NCBI GenBank assembly: GCA_026982835.1
Contig: JALSGI010000137.1
Coordinates: 1-5,202 of the forward strand
Length of the DNA stretch: 5,202 nucleotides
DNA from: Planctomycetota bacterium
Lineage (GTDB): Bacteria; Planctomycetota; Planctomycetia; Pirellulales; S012-138
Direction: 5' to 3'
The position numbers and the translations under genes are program-made. Positions within the stretch are counted from its first letter, which is position 1. Every line of letters starts with the position of its first letter. Positions 1 through 4,233 of this stretch are shown in pieces. Under the pieces are notes generated by a model. It saw only the letters and a program-made list of their open reading frames with translations. It ran no database searches and was not told where the DNA came from.

Positions 1-15
1 CACGAGGCACCGTAG

Positions 16-89
16 GCGGCCCGGCGTGCGCTGTTGCGGTGATGTGAGAATCCGTGCCGATTCTCGCACCGCACGGCGAGCCGGGACGT
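16..89. repeat. Long imperfect inverted repeat / hairpin
   Basis: The two arms pair over about 29 base pairs. Reading outwards from the six-base loop at 53-58: 44-52 with 59-67 (nine pairs, one G-T), a three-base bulge at 41-43, 35-40 with 68-73, a one-base bulge at 34, 29-33 with 74-78 (one G-T), a small internal loop, 20-25 with 80-85, one mismatch, then 16-18 with 87-89 (the last a G-T). No run of T follows, so it is not a classic intrinsic terminator. It could be a dispersed repeat, the end of an upstream transcript, or a structured RNA. The strand is unknown because the pairing is nearly symmetrical. The pairing is seen directly; the role is not known. Confidence 0.6.
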
Positions 90-139
90 AGTACGTGTTT
101 AGCGTGCCATTAAAGACGTTGTGCTGGAGGAGTTCACTT

Positions 140-427
140 ATGAGTAAACGCCCAATAAAACCAGCACTCTTTGCCACTCCTAGCCACTCCTACGGCTCGG
201 CAGGAGCCTCGCCCTCCCCATTGCGCCCCCTAGCGCTTGTTCTCGCCCTGGAGCGGAAGCTCCTTGGGAGGGCGAACCTCCTGGTGAGCCGCAGGTTCAC
301 CCTGTGCATTGTTTCCCCCAAACACGCTTCCTTCCTGCCGGGTGCGGAAGCACCCAGCGCAAGCCACACGCCGATGCCCACCGGGAGCGGAAACCTCAGG
401 TCAAGCGGCCCTGTGCTGGCCGGCTGA
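140..427 (+). CDS. Doubtful short reading frame running into repeat DNA
   Basis: A 95-codon frame starts at ATG 140 behind a near-perfect Shine-Dalgarno run, GGAGGAG at 126-132, seven bases upstream. The first dozen or so codons (MSKRPIKPALFATPSHSY) look like an ordinary gene start. From about codon 19 the frame runs through the intergenic repeat and reads as low-complexity, repeat-type sequence. No domain, membrane segment or conserved motif is visible. It may be a gene remnant whose 3' part has been replaced by repeat DNA, a small peptide gene, or chance. I do not recognise the product. The frame is open further upstream to base 95, but the ribosome binding site favours 140. Confidence 0.2.
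   Translation: MSKRPIKPALFATPSHSYGSAGASPSPLRPLALVLALERKLLGRANLLVSRRFTLCIVSPKHASFLPGAEAPSASHTPMPTGSGNLRSSGPVLAG
173..192. repeat. Tandem 10-bp direct repeat
   Basis: GCCACTCCTA occurs twice with no gap, at 173-182 and 183-192, directly before the left arm of the folded repeat at 194. It may be a duplication at the repeat boundary or simple slippage. Confidence 0.7.
194..290. repeat. Planctomycete-type intergenic repeat with three-way junction fold
   Basis: The arms 194-218 and 266-290 are 25 bases each and pair at 22 positions (one G-T), with mismatches at 200/284, 207/277 and 208/276. Two smaller hairpins lie between the arms: GCGC(CCCCTA)GCGC at 223-236 and GGAGC(GGAA)GCTCC at 250-263. Together they draw as a closed stem with two branches. 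The GGAA loop fits the GNRA tetraloop pattern. Translated shadows of the left arm contain GSAGASPS on the forward strand and GEGEAPAEP on the reverse, strings I associate with dispersed planctomycete repeats. No transposase gene is nearby. Confidence 0.6.
283..301. repeat. Hairpin competing with the repeat's right arm
   Basis: GGTGAGCC at 283-290 pairs with GGTTCACC at 294-301 around a GCA loop: eight pairs, one of them G-T. It uses the last eight bases of the right arm of the repeat at 194-290, so the two folds exclude each other. A further six-base pairing, 274-279 with 293-298, also competes. Confidence 0.45.
340..355. repeat. GGAA-loop hairpin, second copy
   Basis: GGGTGC at 340-345 pairs perfectly with GCACCC at 350-355 around a GGAA loop. 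The hairpin core GCGGAAGC is the same as in the hairpin at 250-263, while the outer stem bases differ and are compensated. A third, decayed GAGCGGAAAC occurs at 385-394. Repeated cores with changed but still paired stems suggest a related, structure-conserving repeat family. Confidence 0.5.
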
Positions 428-472
428 ACGCCTACCGGACTCAAATCCGGGGCCGACTGAATCCAGATCAAA

Positions 473-480
473 CGCTAGCG
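473..480. promoter_or_regulatory. Short palindrome upstream of gcvPB
   Basis: CGCTAGCG is a perfect 8-bp palindrome ending 13 bases before the gcvPB start codon. It could be part of an operator or could be chance; nothing else in the surrounding bases supports a binding site. Confidence 0.12.
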
Positions 481-493
481 ACAAAAACCCACC

Positions 494-1972
494 ATGCGAA
501 ACAGCCGAGCCATGCAGTTGGTGTTCGAGCTTTCCCGGCCCGGTCGTCGCGGAGTAAAGTGGCCCTCCTGCGACGTACCCCGGGAGGAGCCACAGCGCTT
601 GATCCCCCGGCGTCATCTGGCCTCCGGGCCGCCGCCGCTGCCGGAGCTAGTGGAGCCGGACGTGGTGCGGCACTATGTCAATCTGTCCACACAGAACATG
701 TCGGTGGATACGCACACCTATCCGCTGGGCTCCTGCACGATGAAGTACAACCCCAAGCGGAACGACGCCTGGGCCTCCTTGCCTGGGTTTGCCCAGGTGC
801 ATCCCTACCAGCCCGAGCACTCGATCCAGGGCTTGCTCCAGTTGCTCTACGAGCTGCAGGAGTACCTGGCCGAGATCGGCGGGCTGGACGCCGTTTCGCT
901 CCAGCCGGCCGCAGGCGCGCAAGGGGAACTGACCGCCCTGCTGGTGGCCGCAGCGTGGTTCCGCGACCACCAGCGCGAGCTGGGGCCCCGCAGCAAGGTG
1001 CTCATTCCCGATTCGGCCCACGGCACCAACCCGGCCAGCGCGGCCATGGCCGGGTTCCGGGCGGTGACCATCCGCAGCAACTCCCGGGGCCTGGTCGATC
1101 TGGAGGACTTGCAGCAGAAGCTGGACGACCAGGTGGCCGTGTTCATGATCACCAACCCCAACACGCTGGGGCTGTTTGAAACCCAGATCAAACAGATCGC
1201 CGACATGGTACACCAGCGCGGGGGGCTGTTGTACCTGGACGGGGCGAACATGAACGCTATTCTGGGCATCACCCGCCCGGGCGACTTCGGGGCCGACATG
1301 ATGCACTTCAACCCGCACAAGACCTTCAGCGGCCCGCACGGGGCCGGGGGGCCGGGGGCCGGGCCCATCGCCGTGCGCAAGCACCTGGCCCCCTATCTGC
1401 CCGTGCCCGTGGTGGTCCGCACGCCCGAGGGCCGCTACCGCCTGGATTACCAGCGGCCCCAATCTATTGGCCAGGTGCGCAGCTTCTTCGGCAACGTGGG
1501 CGTGCTGGTGCGGGCGTATGCTTACATCCGCACGCACGGGCCCGAGGGGCTTCGCCGTGTGAGCGAAGACGCAGTGCTCAACGCCAACTACCTGCTTTCG
1601 CTGGTGAAGCATTTCCTGCCGGTCCCCTACGGCCCACGCTGCATGCACGAGTTCGTGGCCACGGCCCAGAAGCTAAAGCAGGAACGGGGCATTTCGGCCA
1701 TGGACCTGGCCAAGCGCCTGCTGGATTTCGGCTTTCACGCTCCCACGGTTTACTTTCCCATCACCGTGCGGGAGTCGATGATGATCGAACCGACCGAAAC
1801 CGAAAGCAAGGAATCGCTGGACGCCCTGGCCCAAGTGTTGTTCCGCATCACGGAAGAAGCGCCGGAGCTGTTGCACGAGGCCCCGCACAGCATCTGGATC
1901 AGCCGCCCGGATGAGGTGCGTGCGGCTCGCCGCCCGGTGCTGAAGTGGACCCCGGAGGAGGCCGCCCGGTGA
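494..1972 (+). CDS. gcvPB: Glycine dehydrogenase (decarboxylating) subunit 2, P-protein beta subunit
   Basis: This is the PLP-carrying subunit of the two-subunit P-protein of the glycine cleavage system. With GcvPA it decarboxylates glycine in the cytoplasm and passes the aminomethyl group to lipoylated GcvH. The 492-residue product is about the usual length and complete. Visible motifs are SVDTHTYPLGSCTMKYNPK (70-88), PDSAHGTNPASAAM (172-185), TNPNTLGLFE (220-229), LYLDGANMNAILG (246-258) and NPHKTFSGPHGAGGPGAGP (273-291). K276 is the expected PLP Schiff-base lysine, D249 the likely pyridine-nitrogen aspartate and H176 the likely ring-stacking histidine. I chose ATG 494 because MRN... reads naturally into the family start FELSRPGRRG; ATG 512 is the alternative, and neither has a strong Shine-Dalgarno. 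The stop overlaps the next gene's GTG. gcvPA, gcvT and gcvH are not in view; gcvPA would normally sit directly upstream. Confidence 0.97.
   Translation: MRNSRAMQLVFELSRPGRRGVKWPSCDVPREEPQRLIPRRHLASGPPPLPELVEPDVVRHYVNLSTQNMSVDTHTYPLGSCTMKYNPKRNDAWASLPGFAQVHPYQPEHSIQGLLQLLYELQEYLAEIGGLDAVSLQPAAGAQGELTALLVAAAWFRDHQRELGPRSKVLIPDSAHGTNPASAAMAGFRAVTIRSNSRGLVDLEDLQQKLDDQVAVFMITNPNTLGLFETQIKQIADMVHQRGGLLYLDGANMNAILGITRPGDFGADMMHFNPHKTFSGPHGAGGPGAGPIAVRKHLAPYLPVPVVVRTPEGRYRLDYQRPQSIGQVRSFFGNVGVLVRAYAYIRTHGPEGLRRVSEDAVLNANYLLSLVKHFLPVPYGPRCMHEFVATAQKLKQERGISAMDLAKRLLDFGFHAPTVYFPITVRESMMIEPTETESKESLDALAQVLFRITEEAPELLHEAPHSIWISRPDEVRAARRPVLKWTPEEAAR
1954..1961 (+). promoter_or_regulatory. Ribosome binding site that sets the start of the lipoyl-transfer gene
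   Basis: GGAGGAGG lies inside the last codons of gcvPB, seven bases before GTG 1969. It favours GTG 1969 over the in-frame GTG at 1945, which has no such site. Confidence 0.75.
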
Positions 1973-2736
1973 ACCGCACCTGGCGCCTGGTGGTCCACGG
2001 CCCCAGCGGCCCGGCCTGGAACATGGCCGTGGACGAAGCACTGCTGGAGTCGGCTACTGCCGGGAGTGGGGGGACGCTTCGGGTGTATCAGTGGTGCCGC
2101 CCGACGGTTTCGCTGGGCTACTTTCAATCGGCGCGGCAATCGCAACTGGAGACACTCTTGGAACGAAACCAGGTGGCCCTGGTGCGGCGGCTCACCGGCG
2201 GTGGGGCGATCGTCCACCACCGCGAGTGGACCTACTCGCTCACTTTGCCGTCCGGGCATCCCCTGGCCCGGCAGCACCAGGACCTCTACGCCCGCGTGCA
2301 CCAGTGCTGGGCGGAGGTGCTGCGGGAGCTGGGGGTGGCCGCGTGGGTGGTGGAGCAGCCGCCGCCGAAGCAAGAGCCGGAGCCGTTTTTGTGTTTCCTG
2401 CGCCGCAGCCCCGGCGACGGGGTGGCGTCAGGAGAACACGGCACGGTGAAACTCGCCGGCAGCGCCCAGCGTCGCCGCCGCGGCGGGTTGCTCCAACACG
2501 GCTCGATGCTGCTTGGCAAACCTGCCTGGCCGCAGCATCCGCCGGGGTTGGCCGAACTGCTGGGGCGGGAACCGGACCCCCAGGCCCTGTTGCAAGATTG
2601 GCTCCGTCGTGTCGAATCGCTTTTTGAAGTGCAACTTGTGCCGGGGCAGCTTACCGCGGAGGAGAAGAGTGCCGCGCTTCGGCTTTTGGCCACCCGTTAC
2701 CTCCGGCCGCAGTGGACCCTGCGGCAAGCCGGCTAG
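1969..2736 (+). CDS. Lipoate/octanoate transferase family protein, LipM-like octanoyltransferase
   Basis: This is a member of the biotin/lipoate protein ligase fold (BPL/LplA/LipB), which attaches octanoyl or lipoyl groups to the lysine of lipoyl domains such as GcvH. The 255-residue product, counted from GTG 1969, carries RRLTGGGAIVHH (73-84), the Arg/Gly-rich substrate-binding motif, and KLAGSAQRRRRGGLLQHGS (161-179) with the conserved lysine K161. PFLCF places a cysteine at 142, upstream of that lysine as in LipM-type octanoyltransferases, which need a catalytic Cys; LplA ligases do not. I therefore favour octanoyltransferase over ATP-dependent lipoate ligase, but cannot exclude the latter. 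The start overlaps the gcvPB stop (GTGA, 1969-1972), implying co-transcription and translational coupling. A role in lipoylating the glycine cleavage H-protein is inferred from this pairing. Length is close to LipM (about 280). Confidence 0.88.
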   Translation: MNRTWRLVVHGPSGPAWNMAVDEALLESATAGSGGTLRVYQWCRPTVSLGYFQSARQSQLETLLERNQVALVRRLTGGGAIVHHREWTYSLTLPSGHPLARQHQDLYARVHQCWAEVLRELGVAAWVVEQPPPKQEPEPFLCFLRRSPGDGVASGEHGTVKLAGSAQRRRRGGLLQHGSMLLGKPAWPQHPPGLAELLGREPDPQALLQDWLRRVESLFEVQLVPGQLTAEEKSAALRLLATRYLRPQWTLRQAG

Positions 2737-2745
2737 GAGGGCCGG
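2706..2745 (+). other. Two GC-rich hairpins at the end of the lipoyl-transfer gene
   Basis: GCCGCAG at 2706-2712 pairs perfectly with CTGCGGC at 2719-2725 around a six-base loop, just inside the coding end. A second stem, CCGGC 2729-2733 with GCCGG 2741-2745, encloses the stop codon TAG (2734-2736). No T-rich run follows, so an intrinsic terminator is not established; they may still slow polymerase or protect the mRNA 3' end. Confidence 0.3.
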
Positions 2746-2951
2746 TGAGCCGAGCAGAGGGTCGCTTTCGGGCGAGTTTTGCTAGGGCTGGAAAAAACTT
2801 CGCTCAAGACCGCTTCTTGCGAATCATTCCGTTTGTAGCGGTGTTAGTCTTAGTAGGCCCCGGCGTGGGGACTTCCCCCAGTGGCGGCCAAACGATAGCG
2901 TGCCTGTGCTGTTTGGCGTACACTGGGAGGGGGTAGGATCACGGGTCGTGA
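2737..2951 (+). other. Intergenic spacer, likely holding the promoter of the sigma gene cluster
   Basis: These 215 bases separate the glycine cleavage pair from the sigma cluster, and the stretch at about 2761-2860 is visibly poorer in GC than the genes on either side. That fits a promoter region for the downstream cluster, perhaps autoregulated by the sigma factor, but I found no -35/-10 pair I would defend. A 63-codon frame from GTG 2745 to 2936 has AGGAGG four bases upstream (2735-2740) and a hydrophobic stretch IIPFVAVLVLVGPGVG. However, its third codon positions are mixed rather than GC-rich like those of the neighbouring genes, so I do not call it a gene. A small stem, TGGGG 2866-2870 with CCCCA 2876-2880, is also present. 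Confidence 0.4.
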
Positions 2952-3668
2952 TTGCGCTTTGTGCGTTCTATCTACCGCCTTAACGAGGGTCCCAAGGCAT
3001 TGGCATCCCAGCAGCGCCAACCGGACCGCTATGAGCTGCGGGACCCGGATGTCCGCTTGATGTTGCAGGTGCGCGACGACGACGCCGCGGCCTTCGAGGA
3101 GCTGATGCTGCGCTACCAGCACCGGGTGCTGCGGGTGCTGGAGCACTTATCCCCCAGCCGCAGCGAAGCGGAAGACCTGACCCAGGAAGTGTTCCTCCGG
3201 GTGTTTCGAGCGCGGAAGAGCTATACGCCCGATTCCAAGTTCTCCACGTGGTTGTTTACCATCGTGCACCGCGTGGCCAGCAACGCGCGGCGCAACCAGG
3301 CCCGGCGGCGGGAAGCCCCCCTGCCGGCCACCCCCAGCGGCGAACTGGCCGGCGGGGGAATGGAACAGCTGGTGCAGGCCACCACCGGCTCGATGCCCTC
3401 GCGGGTGATGGCCAAGGTGGAGATGCGACAGATTGTGCGGGCGGCCTTGACCCACCTGAACCCCCGCCAGCGGATGGCCGTGCTGCTGAACAAGTTTGAA
3501 GGGATGAGCTATGCCGACATTGCCGAAACGATGGGGGTGAGCGTTTCGGCCGTGCGGAGTCTGCTGTCGCGGGCTCGCGTGACCCTCAAAGACGTGCTGG
3601 AACCGTACCTGGACCAGGGACGCCCCCCTCGATCCCACAACGGTTCGGGGACGTGGGCCTCCCAGTGA
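2952..3668 (+). CDS. RNA polymerase sigma-70 family, ECF-type sigma factor
   Basis: This is an alternative sigma factor that directs RNA polymerase to its own promoter set, probably under control of the membrane protein encoded next. The 238-residue frame has region 2 at about 44-120, including AEDLTQEVFLRVF (73-85) and FSTWLFTIVHRVASNARR (97-114), then a variable linker. Region 4 spans about 161-218 with LNPRQRMAVLLNKFEGMSY and the helix-turn-helix ADIAETMGVSVSAVRSLLSR (188-207). No region 1 or 3 is present, as expected for the ECF group; the tail after 220 is polar. The start is uncertain: no ATG precedes region 2. TTG 2952 is the longest option, GTG 2961 is nearby, and TTG 3000 has GAGGG about ten bases upstream and begins just before the conserved part. 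The next gene's start codon follows 25 bases after the stop. Confidence 0.95.
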   Translation: MRFVRSIYRLNEGPKALASQQRQPDRYELRDPDVRLMLQVRDDDAAAFEELMLRYQHRVLRVLEHLSPSRSEAEDLTQEVFLRVFRARKSYTPDSKFSTWLFTIVHRVASNARRNQARRREAPLPATPSGELAGGGMEQLVQATTGSMPSRVMAKVEMRQIVRAALTHLNPRQRMAVLLNKFEGMSYADIAETMGVSVSAVRSLLSRARVTLKDVLEPYLDQGRPPRSHNGSGTWASQ

Positions 3669-3693
3669 CCCCTGCGGCTGATTGCCCATTGCC

Positions 3694-4233
3694 ATGAGTC
3701 GTCCCCTGCCCGAGATCGACGAAGCCTTGCAGCTGGACCTGGTGGCCTACCTGGACGGCGAGCTGGAGCCGGAACAAGCCCGGCGGGTGGAACAGTTGCT
3801 CTACAACCATCCGGCCGTCCAGGAAGAGGTGCGCAAGCTGGAAGCGTCCTGGGACCTGCTGGAGGAGTTGCCGCAAACCCAGGTGGACGAACAGTTCACC
3901 CAGTCCACGGTGGAACTGGTGATTGCCGACTTGACCCAGCAGCTGCAATCCCAGCAGCAGGCCCTTCCCCGGCAAGCCCGGCGGTGGTGGCTCTTGCTGG
4001 CCCTCGTCCTGGGGGTCGCTGCTTTTGCCACCGTGGCGGTGCTGGACAGCGTGTGGCTTGCCCGCGAGCGACATCTGTCGCAGCAGCTCCCGTTGCTGCA
4101 GCGGCTGGAGCAATACGAAGAAGTGCGCGACATCCAGTTCCTGGAACAGATGATCCAGCAAAAACTGGTGCCGATCCTGCCTCCGCAGCCCCAGGACTGG
4201 CAACCCCGAAGCGATCCCCTTTCCAAGCGATGA
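3694..4233 (+). CDS. Single-pass membrane protein, probable anti-sigma factor without zinc motif
   Basis: The 179-residue product probably binds and restrains the sigma factor encoded 25 bases upstream. Its N-terminal part has LVAYLDGELEPEQARRVEQL (16-35), the helical pattern of anti-sigma domains, but lacks the His/Cys residues of the zinc-binding ZAS type. A Gln-rich stretch ending in basic RQARR (about 80-97) precedes one membrane segment at about 98-119 (WWLLLALVLGVAAFATVAVL). The positive charges put the N-terminus in the cytoplasm and leave about 60 residues outside, including LPLLQRLEQYEEVRDIQFLE, which resembles a conserved piece I recall from planctomycete anti-sigma proteins. I chose ATG 3694; the frame opens earlier at TTG 3682, but neither has a clear Shine-Dalgarno. 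The function is inferred from position, topology and the N-terminal pattern. The stop overlaps the next start. Confidence 0.8.
   Translation: MSRPLPEIDEALQLDLVAYLDGELEPEQARRVEQLLYNHPAVQEEVRKLEASWDLLEELPQTQVDEQFTQSTVELVIADLTQQLQSQQQALPRQARRWWLLLALVLGVAAFATVAVLDSVWLARERHLSQQLPLLQRLEQYEEVRDIQFLEQMIQQKLVPILPPQPQDWQPRSDPLSKR

Larger units (their letters stand above)
1..493. other. Gene-poor, repeat-rich region upstream of gcvPB
   Basis: No frame in this stretch reads like a conserved protein on either strand. From base 1 all three forward frames meet a stop early (13-15, 43-45 and 89-91), so no upstream gene runs deep into the window. What is present is structure: a long hairpin at 16-89, a 10-bp tandem duplication at 173-192, a folded repeat at 194-290, further hairpins at 283-301, 340-355 and 435-450, and an 8-bp palindrome at 473-480. 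The overlapping forward and reverse frames crossing 190-557 are compositional shadows of these repeats. A promoter for gcvPB may lie here, but I could not pick out a convincing -35/-10 pair. Confidence 0.7.

Noticed and set aside
375..425. Possible glycine riboswitch before gcvPB, because of CACCG...CTCAGGTCAA
   Set aside because: The order and content of the conserved blocks (GGAGAG, CCGAAGG, CTCTCAGG, GGACAGAG) are not met, and the similar bases coincide with the decayed repeat. A covariance-model search for the glycine riboswitch family would settle it.
435..450. tRNA-like arm CCGGA(CTCAAA)TCCGG
   Set aside because: The loop has six bases rather than seven, the TTC start of a T loop is missing, and no acceptor, D or anticodon arm can be placed around it.
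1..493. CRISPR array or insertion sequence
   Set aside because: The repeated hairpins are not regularly spaced identical repeats with spacers, and there is no transposase or cas gene.
304..1179. Forward 291-codon open frame
   Set aside because: It overlaps gcvPB in another frame, is rich in Arg, Ala, Gly and Pro with no motif, and is a shadow of GC-rich coding DNA.
647..1648. Reverse 333-codon open frame
   Set aside because: It lies fully antisense to gcvPB, which has clear family motifs; the composition is typical of antisense shadows in GC-rich genes.
1673..2373. Reverse open frames antisense to the gcvPB / transferase junction
   Set aside because: No motifs are visible, and both forward genes in this stretch are well supported.
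2706..2745. Intrinsic terminator after the transferase gene
   Set aside because: The stems are clear but no T tract follows either of them, so I list hairpins only, not a terminator.
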